Positions 46,767-57,886 of a DNA stretch of 64,000 nt are shown here, in pieces (position 1 is the stretch's first letter; each line of letters begins with the position of its first letter). The DNA comes from Dichomitus squalens LYAD-421 SS1. Taxonomy: Eukaryota; Basidiomycota; Agaricomycetes; Polyporales; Polyporaceae. The notes beneath the pieces are model-generated. The model was not told where the DNA came from. It made no database searches and was given only the letters and a program-made list of their open reading frames with translations. Location: assembly GCF_000275845.1 (NCBI RefSeq), contig NW_006766888.1, positions 609,342-673,341 on the forward strand, written 5' to 3'. A program made the translations under genes and the position numbers.

Positions 46767-48159
46767 ATGTACACCTCTCCTCACAGCACAGCGCCAGACT
46801 TCACTGGTATGACTATCGACAACGGTCGCTTGCGCCTCGTCCAACTGCTTGGCGAGGGCGCGTTCGGCCTTGTCTATCGCGCCGTCGACGAGACCTCCGC
46901 CGCGTCTTCGTGCAATCCCGAGCCCAAGCAGTACGCCGTCAAGATCATGAAGAAGGTGGACGTGGACACCCGCCGCGCATATTTTCAGAGGCGCGAAGTC
47001 TCTACGCACATGAGCATCCACGATCACCCAAACATCGTCTCCGTCCACGGTGTCTTCGAGTGCCCCTACTACGTCTACCTCGTGCTCGAATTATGCCCGG
47101 GAGGCGATCTTATGAACGCTCTCCTTGACCGTCTTCTCTACACCCGCAAGGATGCGCTTCTGAAAAGCGTATTCCTGCAGATCATTCAGGCCGTCGAATA
47201 CTGCCACGATCACGGCGTGTACCATCGTGACTTGAAGCCGGATAACATTCTGGTGAACGAGGACGGCTCGGAAATCAAGTTAGCGGACTTCGGTCTTGCT
47301 ACAACCTCCAAGGTCAGCGGTACCTTCGGCTGCGGAAGCGGTCACTACATGGCACCTGGTAAGTTCACTCTCTGCAACGCCTACGATCCATGCTCACCCG
47401 TTCCTGGTAGAGTGTATTGGGTTGGAGTTCGACTATACCCCCTACAGCACAGAGGCCTGTGATGTCTGGTCACTCGGCATCATCCTGGTCAACCTCGTCG
47501 CGGGCCGCAATCCATGGACGTACGCGCTCTCGACTGACAGGGCTTTCTCGCATTACCTTTCGAACCCGAACCACATGCGTGACGTCCTTCCCGTGTCGGA
47601 GGAGGCTCAATATATACTCCGTGGGGTTCTCAACCCCGACCCCGTGGAGCGCTGGACCCTCCAAGAGTTGCGCCAACACATCGAGGAGGTGGAGACGTTC
47701 TTCATGAGCGAGGAGGATATCGCGGTAGCCAGCAAGCACGTGCAGCTGGTCGCGGCGACGTACTGCCCACGCAAGGCCGTTGAAGACATCGCACGCTCTC
47801 AGTCAGCCATTTGCATCGAGGACGCGCGCGAGCTCTTAGCAGAGCAATTCGTTCTCCGGAACAAGACGCTCCCGAGAAAGCCACTGGCGCGCCCGCAGAC
47901 GCTCAAGACGAATGACTCGCAGCAGCACTTCGTCATCGTGTCGTCGACGGGCCTGTCGAGATCAAGTTCGACCTCAATGTCCGGCGAGGAGAGCGAAGGT
48001 CCGATCACGCCTGAGACACATGCCCAGGATCCTGTGCAGCTGGCAGAGGTGCCGGAGTTCACGGACAGCGAGAATCTCGGGGAGTTGGAGGTCCCAGTGC
48101 AGAAGGAACGCTCCCTTGTTGTTCAATTCCCTATTCCACCTGCTACCACCTGCGCATAA
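46767..48159 (+). CDS. Ran1/Sks1-like serine/threonine kinase C
   Basis: ATG 46767 gives MYTSPHSTAPDFTGMTIDNG. Motifs are LGEGAFGLVY, YAVKIMKK, YCHDHGVYHRDLKPDN, LADFGLATTS, APE-CIGLEFDY (GCA CCT G|AG joined over an intron from about 47360 to 47410) and CDVWSLGIILVNLVAGRNPW. This is the most canonical of the three paralogues. After the kinase domain comes a helix (WTLQELRQHIEEVETFFMSEED, shared in outline with kinase B's tail) and an acidic Ser/Thr-rich tail ending FPIPPATTCA at TAA 48157-48159. The intron phase and position equal those of kinases A and B. It converges on BIR1 with 357 bp between stops. Confidence 0.88.
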
Positions 48160-48516
48160 ATTGGGCAGATTAGACCGATGGACAGTCACGTACATACCCA
48201 TACTCACCATTCCACTCGAGCCTTGACGGTATCTTGCCTTGTTTGACACATTGTAGCTTCGTAGTCGAGATAGTTGACCAATCTGAAGAATTCCGTACCG
48301 CATCAGTGATTCTGAACTGATTGATTGCTTGGTGTCTAGCATTGCAGAGCATAAGCGAGAGTGTATGTCAACGAAACGATGAAAGGAGATAATTTATGGC
48401 TACAATGTACTGCCCACAAACGCTCAGCGTCCATCGTTGGGCGATGCGTTGAGAATAACGTACCGAAAGTCCAGACCAGCTGTACCCCACTTAACCCCAG
48501 TGCTTCTTCCCCATCT
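48160..48516. other. Convergent 3' spacer between kinase C and BIR1
   Basis: This contains the two transcript ends. AT-rich, with no ORF of note. Confidence 0.5.
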
Positions 48517-51444
48517 TCACGACGTCTCCATCAACCTCCTGGTCTCAGCCGCCTTGTGCTTGAACTCCTCAATACGCCGCTCCCCGTCGGCCTTCATCTG
48601 CGCGTACTGCAGCTCCATCTCCCGCCGGATGTACTGCTCGAGCGTCATCTCGGTCTCCTCTTCCGTCAGGCCCACCAGCTTCTCGATCGGAAACTGCGCG
48701 AGGAATGGATGGTACGTGCGCGGAGAGCTCGAAACAGCAGGCGCGGCATCTGCTTCGCTAAACATGCGGACGTCTCCGTCGCCTTCGGCGTCTCGCTCAG
48801 GAGATGTATGAGTAGAGTGGTAATCGGCAGAAGCCGGCGTACCAGGCGCAGGAAACTCGGACTTGGTTGGGCGATCGGGCGACCTAGGAGGTCGCGGGGG
48901 AGGGCTTGCGAGCGCGTCGTTCTGCACCTGCGCATCATCCGAGCTCACAGGCTTGAACGTCTTCGGTGGCACGACGACCTCGACCTGAAGCTTCTTCTTC
49001 GATGGCTGACTGGCGGGCTTCTTCACCCCGTTCACCGATGCTGTGCTCTCTTGCCTCGACGCAGGAGCCTTCGCCTTAGACTGAGGTTTGGGTGGACGTT
49101 CAGGCGAACCTTCTCCGTCGGAGTCGATCTCGACGACCGTCAGCGTGTCTTTGGTGGGCGCCCTCGCGATGGACAGTTTGCTAGGGGGACGCGAGGACGA
49201 GGCGCGGGAGGACGGTGGCGCGCCACTTGATGACCTGATTACTGGGCTCGGTCGCTGGCTGACTTCGCTACTAGCTGGCGTCGGCCGCGAGTTCGCGCGC
49301 GGGACCGGCTGAACTGCGTTGGCAGCGGGGACCTGCGCCTTCTTCGTGGGCTTGGGAGGGGCGGGCTCCTCATCGACCTCCATCTGGTCCGCTTCCGCAG
49401 GAGCTTCTGCAGTTGCGTAACCCGCATCCTCCGACAAAGAGGACTTGCGTTCCGAAGCTGCTTGGGACTCGCGTGGCGCAGCGCTCCGCCCACTGTTCAC
49501 GCGCGTGTGCGATCCGTCATCCCGAGCGGAAGCGACGTCTTCGTCTGAAGCTTCGGGCTTGGGCGTTAGCTTCGTCTTCGACCGTGACACAGCCTTGCTC
49601 TTCGGCTTCGCAGGCAGAGCAGACGACGGATCCTCATCTTCGTGTTCGACAAGCTGAGGGGCGCGCTGCTTGCCCTTCTTCTTCGGTGCGGGTGCTGGAA
49701 CGCCGGACGCCTCATCCTCGCCCTCCTCCTGCTTGACCTTCACCTTGGACGTCGATTTGGTCCGTGTATGCGTGCCCTTCGAGGTTGCAGGTGCAACGGT
49801 ATCTGTATCTGGTTCCAGATTCGCCTTCGATCGCGTGCGCGCGTGCGTCTTCTTGGCGGGGGGTACGTGTGCGGGCTCGGCGCCGAGTTCCTGTCCGGTC
49901 TCCTCATCCTCCACCTCATTCTTCGGGTTCATTTTGGGAGTAGACTTCGCCGCAGCGCTCTTCGGTGGCCTGCCTCGCTTCTTCTTCTCAGGCTGTGGCT
50001 CGGGCTCGGGCTCCGCCTCTGCCATCTCCACATCCTCCGTGCCCCTTGTGGACTTCGGTGGCTCCATCTCGTCCTCCTCCTCGACAATAGCAGAGACACG
50101 AGCCTTGGTCTGTCTGCCCGTCTTCCGCCTTGACTTCGTCGTGCGCCTCCCAGCATCGCTCTCGCTGCCGCCATCTGTCTCTTCAAGCTCCGAGCTGACT
50201 GTCCGGCTACCAGGCGTCTTGCCAGTCGTGCTCATCCCCCGCGTTGACCGTCGCGAGCCGGGAGTCTTTGCAGCGGACGACGCACGGGCGGAGCTCGCTC
50301 TGCTCGCACGACTGTCGGATGTCTTGGTAAGCACGGTGAGCTCTGAAGATCCTGCAGCAAGCTCATCATCGGAGTCCGTCACCTCCTCCGGGGCCTCCTT
50401 TCCTGCGGCCGCTGCTGCTTTCGACGATCGCGAGACAGAGCGAGTGGGCGGTTTAGATGCTGCCTTCGAAGCCGGTCGTTTCGCGGTAGATTTACTGAGA
50501 GCATTGCCAGTGTATGCTTTGATGAATGCGCATGATGTCTTGTTCTTCTTGTCCCGTTTCACATGCTCTTCACTATAAACAAGCTCGGTCGAGTGGCTAT
50601 GCGGAGAAATCGGCGGACGTACTAGGGGTCATCATCTTCATCCCAGCCGTTCAGAGAGAGGTTGCAGTACAAGCATAGTGCAGTGTCGTCCCCAGGCTCT
50701 ACTGAATTGCATAGAAATCCGGCTTTGGCCATCTATGAATCGGGTCAGCCGCCTTATCCTGCGTACAGCGTACAAAATGACTGTGGCGTTGGTTTCTGCG
50801 AAATAAGTCGAATAGTTGAGTTGAAACCCAGGGTCCCTAGTCGATACATGACGCGCATATATCCTCAAGTGGAACAGCAAACAGCGGTTGCCTCAATAGA
50901 TGACACCCTCACAGAGACGTGCATCACGGCGAATGAGTGACAGAGATACTCACTGCTCTCGAGTTCGCACCATGACCCTTAACCGCATCATGGGGCCATC
51001 GAGCCTTAGAAAAGGTGTCAAGGCGCGCCTTTTCCATAGCCTTGCTCGTCGGGTGACGCGTCGGATCGGAGAAGTCAAAGCTACCAAGGTTGTCATAATC
51101 ATTTCGAGCAATCTGGATGGCGAAAACGCGTACCCCTCGTCATCCAGAGCTCTTTGGCACCGTACGACGGCCCAAGCGCACGAGTCGCGACACTTGCTAT
51201 AGTGGATCGTGAACGGGTCGTCATCAGGCTCCCATCCATCTAGGTTCTTCTTGCACATGAAGCACGCTACGTTGTCGGGAAAGTCAGAATCGGGGTGGAA
51301 GTAGAAGCCGGCCTCAGCAAGAGTCTCAGGAGTGGCTTTGAACGACGCGGGGTGGGGCCAGGTGGGTTGCTTGCTGGAAGAGGCCTTCGTTCGCTTTGAC
51401 CTGGGAGGACCAAAGGAGTCAACACGGTTCTGAAAGTACTCCAT
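48517..51444 (-). CDS. bir1: Double-BIR protein Bir1 (survivin/Cut17 homologue)
   Basis: ATG 51442-51444 starts MEYFQNRVDSFGPPRSKRTK. BIR1 domain: WPHPASFKATPETLAEAGFY, then CFMCKKNLDGWEPDDDP and a His/Cys pair in HYSKCRDSCAWA. BIR2, after short introns: TRHPTSKAMEKARL, MAKAGFLCN, CLYCNLSLNGWDEDDDP, then EEHVKRDKKNKTSCAFI (the last parts joined over about 50573-50622). A 600-residue basic/acidic Ser/Pro/Lys-rich linker follows. The C-terminal helix (FLAQFPIEKLVGLTEEETEM to RRIEEFKHKAAETRRLMETS) is where Bir1/survivin proteins bind INCENP and borealin partners. Bir1 brings Aurora kinase to centromeres in the chromosomal passenger complex. Length is about 900 aa, like yeast homologues. It shares a 283-bp divergent promoter with WAPL. 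Confidence 0.92.
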
Positions 51445-51727
51445 CGCTGAGCGCGCTAGCAGAGAGCACAGGCAGGGAGGAGGCAAGGACCATCCTAGGA
51501 CGACAGCGAGTCCTCGTCTCTCATGCGCCTGTGACAGCTGCTGTCACACGTAAGCGACGTGACCGACGCGACGATGCGAAAAGGCGCCCGTTGACTTGCA
51601 GTCGCGGATCCGGATGACCATTTGTTCGACAACACCACCATCCCGTCTCCAGTACTACTCGTTCGTCTCCCTCATACACGTGATTGCATCAGCCATTGCT
51701 GCTCTTCTTGCTGCATTGTACGAGAAC
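51445..51727. promoter_or_regulatory. Bidirectional promoter of bir1 and wpl1
   Basis: 283 bp separate the start codons of the minus-strand bir1 (51444) and the plus-strand WAPL gene (51728). Both promoters must lie here or in the 5' coding parts. CTGTGACAGCTGCTGTCACA at about 51528-51547 is a nearly perfect palindrome centred on CAGCTG and could be a shared regulator site. The regulatory reading is inference. Confidence 0.6.
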
Positions 51728-54700
51728 ATGCAACGGACGTACAGCCGCAAGCGGAACCAGCGCCGATCATTGCCTTCGGAAGGTGCGCAGGAGAAGTCAC
51801 CACCTCCATCTCCCCCACCTCCGGAGTCAGCTTCAGCAAGACCGCGAAAACGCCAGAAGATTGAAGTGGAAATTGCCACGTCGCTTGCTTCTCTACCCAA
51901 GCATGAAGAGCACGGAACAACTATCAAGGTATCGCGGAGCGGAGCCAGTGAGCCTAGATGTTGTCACGTCTCGCGGGATGCTACGATATGAGCGGCTCAC
52001 ATTTCCGGGTGTAGCTTACAATCCGACAGCCACCAAAAGCAGGTCCTCCGCTCGCGCGCGCACTTCCACTCCTCCTGCCGAGGAGTTATCAGCTCCTCTG
52101 ACACCCCGGAAGCTCCTCGCGCGCTCCGCAACCACCTCCGTTCTTGAAGATGACTCCCACTCGCCTCGATCCCCTCCCTCGCGCCAGCCAACCAAAGACC
52201 TGTCAGACATCTTCTCCTTTGTGACGGAAGCCCCGATACCTGGCCCATCTCGCTCTGCGAAGAAAGCGCAGACCAGCGTCGCCCGACGGATGCTAGGCCG
52301 CTCGCGCACGGACTCCAACATCATCAGCATTAGCAGCACGAGCGAGCAGGAGACCTCCGAGCCCAACTCCGTTCATGCCACACCCAAGAAACTGCGCACC
52401 TTCGTCTCCGAGAGCGCTATCGGCTCGCCCTCTTCGCACTCGCCGTCGAAGGATGACATCTCGTCGCCACCTGTCCGGCCGTCTCTACCGGGCGCGAACT
52501 CGAACGTTAGAACGTATGCGGGCACCTCGCGTTCTTTCCTTGTTGCGCTTCCGCCTTCCCAGGCGGCGTCGATGGGCGTGGACCCAACCGCCGCGGCGAT
52601 CGACGACGCGGCGATGATAGTAGACAGTCAGGAGGACGACTTTGAGATGCGCGAGTCGTACACGGAGCTTCGTCAGCGATGGGGCATAGACGGCTCCGAA
52701 GACGACCCTCGGCCGGTCTCGCCACAGGCGTCGCCGTCTCCCAAGCGCAAGGGGAAGGGGAAGGGGAGGGGTATGGCGAAGCAGGCCGCAGTAGAGCAGC
52801 CTGTAAGGCTGTTCAACGGGATGATCAACGACCTGAAGAGCATCACAGACCTGAGGAGTAAGGGCGAGAGCAGGAGATTTCTGGACGAAATGGGGTACCT
52901 CTTTGAAGGCTTGGACGCGAAGTGTACCATCGGTGTGCGGAGGGGGAGGTGAGGGCGAATGCAGTCTTCATGCAAACCTCTCTGACTTGTTTCACAGCGC
53001 CATGGAGATCGTAACCAAGCTCTGCGACGTCGATTTTGCTCGCAGAGCTAAAGCGGCGGACTTTTTGGGCCGCGCATGGGAGGTGCTACGAGAGGCGGGC
53101 GCAGGGGACGGCGATAAGGTTAGTTTTCAGGGATCCTGGCCGAGGCTTGTCGTTTACATTGAGACACCACCCAGGTCCTAGATACCATATTGGCATTCTA
53201 TGCCGCCCTAGTAGCCCGGGACTCTACAGTTCTTTCCGATTTGGTCTCAAAATCGGACTTTACCGATACTCTTCATAATATGCTCGCGGCCCTGGAACAC
53301 GCCAATGACCCCCTCTGGCTGATATCATCCAATGCGGGTGTGGGTGAGCTGAAAGCAGCCGGGATATCGAAAGCTGAAAACACCCTGGTGAGTTTCGAAC
53401 TCGGTGTATGCGTCAAGCCAGGTATTTATATGCGAAGTTAGTTGACCTGCAGAGGCTAGTTCGAAAAAAATCCGGTATATTTGACGACAGCGACATTGTG
53501 AGTGTTCATCATGCCAGTGAACGCTCTAGTGCTCAATCAGGATTCTGAATAACAGATATCAAATCGTCTGCTGATATCGCACGCGCTGGCTGACGTACCA
53601 CCATCCGCGCATACCTTCTCTCACCTACCCTCGCTGCTTCACAGCTTGACTGCGGAAATCAGCTTGTTGCCATCTCGAGTAGCAGCATACACCTCTGGGC
53701 TCTCCCTATTCCCTCCGCAGGGACCCTCATCGTACGTCGAGACGCCGTCATTGATGCACCTGGACGACTGTCTTCGGCTGCTGGATACTTGCCTTCTTGG
53801 TTCGTGGTCCATCTATGACGAAGAGGAGACTGCACGATCGCAAAAACTCGAAGAACTGCGCGAGAGCAATTTCGCGGCCGCTGTCATTGCTCTATGTGTC
53901 AGCTGCAACATCATCTTACACGACGACAGTCTTGGAGAGCATCATGCAACAGGTGATTCTTCCTTGACATGCCTTCTGTCCGACGCGTACTTACTGGGTT
54001 GTGTCTAGCGAGCAAATGTGTGGAGTCAGCACTCCGGGTGCTGATAAATCTCACGCACGAGGACCTCCCGTGGTGTCGCGCGGTCCTAGAAGACGATTTG
54101 TCCACGCTCGCCATCATGTTCCTTGTTGTCATGGCGCAGCGCCAGCGACGGTTGCTTGTAAAGTGCGTGGATGCGGAGGAGACTGGCTCCGAGGATGCTG
54201 AAAACGCTGCGCGGTCGCTCGACCGACTGTGTCTGGCCCTCGGCCTCCTCACGAACCTGGTACAGGCAGCATCAGATGCTCGACACGTCATAGCAGATAC
54301 ATGTATGTCTCTTAACGGCTCCCTCTCACGCGTAACTGACATCGGATTGCTTTCATAGTGCTCGATTTCGACTGCCCTGGCCACCGACGGTGCATCCGCG
54401 GATGCACATGTCCTTCCCGCATTAGCGCTCTCGCGTGCCTCGCGCAAGTCTATACACACTACCTCGAGTCACCAAGCGAGCTTGACACAGTCGTGCGGGG
54501 ACATATGGCCGTCCTCTTCGGACTCCTCATGGAGCATGCTCCGTCGAACCAGCGCACGCTCCTTGCTGCGCTTCCTGGGGAAGACGACTGGACGAAGCTT
54601 GGCACGCTCCTAAAGCACGCGCAAGACTTCACGCTGTTCTACGTTGCGCTGACTCGTAAGATGGCGGAATCTCAGGACACCAATGTGGAGGAAGGGGAAG

Positions 54701-54825
54701 AAGACGACGAGAGCTCACATGCGTCCGCGAGTGCGTCCAGGAGAGTGTTCCGGGACTCGAAGGGCGAGGCTGTTGCGAAGGGGGTAATTGGATTTCTACG
54801 AAAGCTGAGAGACGAGAGTGGATGA
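51728..54825 (+). CDS. wpl1: WAPL-family cohesin release factor
   Basis: ATG 51728 starts MQRTYSRKRNQRRSLPSEGA. After an intron at about 51930-52009 comes a 270-residue Ser/Pro-rich region with basic patches. The helical WAPL domain starts around RLFNGMINDLKSITDLRSKG and continues RRFLDEMGYLFEGLDAKCT, MEIVTKLCDVDFARRAKAADF, AFYAALVARDSTVLSDLV, VESALRVLINLTHEDLPWC, MAVLFGLLMEHAPSNQRTLL and FTLFYVALTRKM. It ends in an acidic stretch and a GVIGFLRKLRDESG tail at TGA 54823-54825. WAPL proteins open cohesin rings in G1 and prophase. About eight short introns are needed. It pairs head-to-head with bir1. Family call from the repeated HEAT-like helices and the ISNRLL/LINLTHE motifs is strong. Confidence 0.87.
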
Positions 54826-55150
54826 TATGCATAGTTTGTTCTATTGCTGCTATGCCACCCATGTCAACTCTTTGTACAGTACATTTCGCTCCTCGTCATG
54901 GTGGGATCTCCACCTATGTACTTACGACCATTTCGGGCCGCTGTGACCAGGTAGCGTGAGGGCCTAGAACGCACATCGCGTTCCTGACGTAAGCTGCTAT
55001 CAGGTGACCGCGACGCGACGCGGTTCAAGTCGCACGGCAAATGGCGAGAATCAAACGCCTTCACGTTCCCGTCACAGTCACTGTCTCGTTCCTGTTCCTG
55101 CTCCTCCTCTCTCTTCCCCGGCGACCACGACCACGACGACCTCAAGTACG
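54826..55150. other. Intergenic, 5' leader side of RING-RRM gene
   Basis: These 325 bp lie between two plus-strand genes. The last 150 bp is C/T-rich and probably leader. An in-frame GTG/ATG-less extension of the next gene occurs here and is not used. Confidence 0.5.
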
Positions 55151-57886
55151 ATGACAAAACCATCCCTGATACCCGCCTCCGCCCCGACGTCCCCCGTCGT
55201 CCACCGCACGAAGCAACACAACCACCCCTCCACCCCGCAGCGGCCTCTCCATCATTCTCTCAGTGCCCGGCACTTCGCCTCCCCCTTTACCCCAGTGACG
55301 ACCCTTTCCACTCCTTACACTCCCCTCAGCCTCCGATCGTTTTCCTCTAATGGCTCTAGCATTGCGACACCGGCCTCCGCCGCGGCAGCTCGCCGACGCA
55401 ACCTCAGTTTGTCGCTCTCTCCAGAGGTGCACCCCAATGCGCACGCGGCGCACAACCGTAGTCTGGCAGACATTGCATCGAACTGGAGGACGAGAGCGAA
55501 TGAGAACGGCATAAAGGTGGCCCCTGGTGACGAATCTAAGTTTTTGAGTGAGTGAACGCGTCTTGTACTCGAGCGACTCGGTCGCGACCAGCTATATGCG
55601 CCTCGTGTGTACCAAGACTGACCGCCCACACGCCCCAGCCGACGACTGTAGCTTCGCAGAGCTCAGCAACTCTTCAATAGATGAGTGTATGCGCACCTTT
55701 TGCTGCGGATTGCGGCCCCGACTCTGACGACTCCCTGTAGCGCTTCTTCCCGCCCCCTTCCTGTCCGGCCAGCGTCGCGCTCGTGCGCTCTCCCACGCCC
55801 CTGCCCCGCTTGTTCCCGTTGCAGACAATGTGCAGCTGGCCACTCCCAACCGGTCGTTCCGCTCTGTTGGCATTCTCAACACCCCGCCCCCACAGCCTGG
55901 ATACCGTCTCCGTGGGAGTGTCACCGATCCTGCCCACACCCGTCGCCGCCCTGCGTTCGAACAGGTACGTGTTTCAGTCTGCGCATCAAATTTGCCACGA
56001 GGTCCTGATGTCTGCGCGACCGCCTCCAAGACCTCGGAATTGTACGATATCGACGAAGACGACTACGCACCGTACCCGCAAACGTTCTCCCCGCCTGCCC
56101 ATTCTCAGACTCTGCCTCTTTCGCTCAATGATCCGTTCAACACATCAAACCTTTCGCTCTCTGCCATCTCTCACATATCGGAGCCGATCCAGTTCTACGA
56201 GACGCCACAGTACTTTCCGCCGCCGCTGCCTCGCAAGGCCTCAGCATCAGCCACCACCTGTTCCGTCTGTGGGCTGGTGAAGGGCTCGCTTGCGATCTTG
56301 AAGCCATGCTCCCACCCTCTTTGTTCCACCTGCTTGACAAGCGCCCTCAATATCGTCGGCGAAAAGGACATGGAATGTGCAATGTGTCACGCGAAGGTGG
56401 ATGCCTTTACGTTGTGCAAGGACAACCCGGATGTTGCTGCCGTTAAGAGCCCCGCGGAGTCAAAGCTGCAGCGCATCATTGAAGAGTGTACAGAGTTCGA
56501 GGAGTTCGACAGCGGGATCGGTTTACTGCCGAGCAACTTCAACGGAAGGGAGATCGGAGATGTAAACTTGTTCGACGACGACGAGATCTTCATGGATCGC
56601 GCACAAGGCGCATCCACTCCTGTCGCTGGCTCGAATGCGTCGTTCACTAGCGCCAAAACCACAGACCGTGTGGTCCTGCGTATCGATAACGTGCCTTGGG
56701 TATGATTATGTAACCGCAGCTTTCCACGCATCCACATTAACCCGCTACTTTTGACAGGACATCACTCCTCCTGCGATTGCTGCATGGTTGAAGCACCCTG
56801 TAGAGCGTGTCCATGTTCTGCTGGACCGCAAGGGGAAGACCTTGAGCCATGCGTTTGCTGAGATGGTGGACGAGGAAGCTGCGAAGGCTGCGCTGCGCAC
56901 CTCTCAGAACTCGGTCCTGGGCAAGGGCAAGCGGGCTCGTGGAGTCACTGTCACTCGGAGCAGCCAAGAAGAGCTTATGAGGGCTGTGAGTGCTTATCGA
57001 TCTAGGCTTGCTGTCCAGGCTGACTCGGGCTGCACAGCTGTTCCCTTCGTGGCAAGGCAATTTCGATGGCTCGCGTCCTTCCCTCGCAGGCCTGGGCAAT
57101 GAACACGTCATCTCCACTCTCCAGCGCGGTCTCATCTCAGAGACTGAGCTGACCTCGCTTCTGCACCTCATAAAGTCGCCCGATGTATGTCTTTTTGTTA
57201 CAAAAAGTATCGCCTGCTGACGAGCGTCTGCAGAGCCACTTCCTCAAGGTCCCGTCCCTGCCGTTCTACTCGTTGATCAGCATTCTGTCGAAGTTTCCCG
57301 CGGACGATGACAGCAGGGTGTTCTGGTCTGGCAATATACGAGATTCCCTATACGGTATGATACGGAGATCCTTCATCTGATCTGACAGTTATTGATATTA
57401 TCAAATATGTCAGAAATGACCCATGGTATGTAGTCTGTGTGGTGTATACCAAATTGTGCGCTGATATCCTCTACAGCGGCAGTGCAAACCTTGATGGCAC
57501 GCATTGAAGAGAATCCTCTTTCGGATTGGGCTACTTTGTTAAAGCAGGTTATTCGCGTGGCTCTAGACTGCCGAGGTGCGATACATTGCTATGTTCGTCT
57601 CTCGAGCAACGCCCTGACGTAGACCTGTACAGCGTTCACGTCAGAGCAGATGGGCAAGCTGTCTGATATCCTCGAAGCTACTGCTCCTCAGGCTACCTCT
57701 TCCCCTCCGCAGTCGCCGCGATCCCGAGGCTCGGCCAACAGCAGCCGACTGTCCAATCGGAGCGGCCGCGGAGCACACTCACCCTCCAGTCTTCCGACCG
57801 AAACCCTCGGAAACCTTGCAAAAGAGTTCGGCGTTGACCCGCTTGTCGTGGAAGCGCTCGCACAACGCCTGGCTGGCGTTCATTGA
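55151..57886 (+). CDS. RING-finger and RRM domain protein
   Basis: ATG 55151 starts MTKPSLIPASAPTSPVVHRT, a 300-residue Ser/Thr/Pro-rich leader with two or three introns. A RING-type finger follows: CSVCGLVKGSLAILKPCSHPLCSTC split by spacing into CxxC, C-x-H, CxxC, then CAMC. Next is a Phe/Glu-rich linker, then an RRM-like fold starting VVLRIDNVPWDITPPAIAAW and VHVLLDRKGKTLSHAFAEM. A long helical tail (EELMRALFPSWQGNF, EHVISTLQRGLISETELTSLLHL, FLKVPSLPFYSLISILSKFP, GNLAKEFGVDPLVVEALAQRL) ends at TGA 57884-57886. The combination suggests an RNA-binding ubiquitin ligase acting on mRNA or its partners; that is inference. At least six introns are needed. I do not have a gene symbol for it. Confidence 0.8.

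Noticed and set aside
48361..49230. Long plus-strand frames opposite bir1 (289 and 302 codons)
   Set aside because: They mirror the Ser/Pro/Lys-rich Bir1 linker, give Leu/Arg-rich or Ser/Val-rich low-complexity products, and show no start context or domain.
52507..53278. Antisense and alternative frames over the WAPL gene
   Set aside because: They are shadows of the coding strand; the plus-strand frame chain is the one with conserved motifs.
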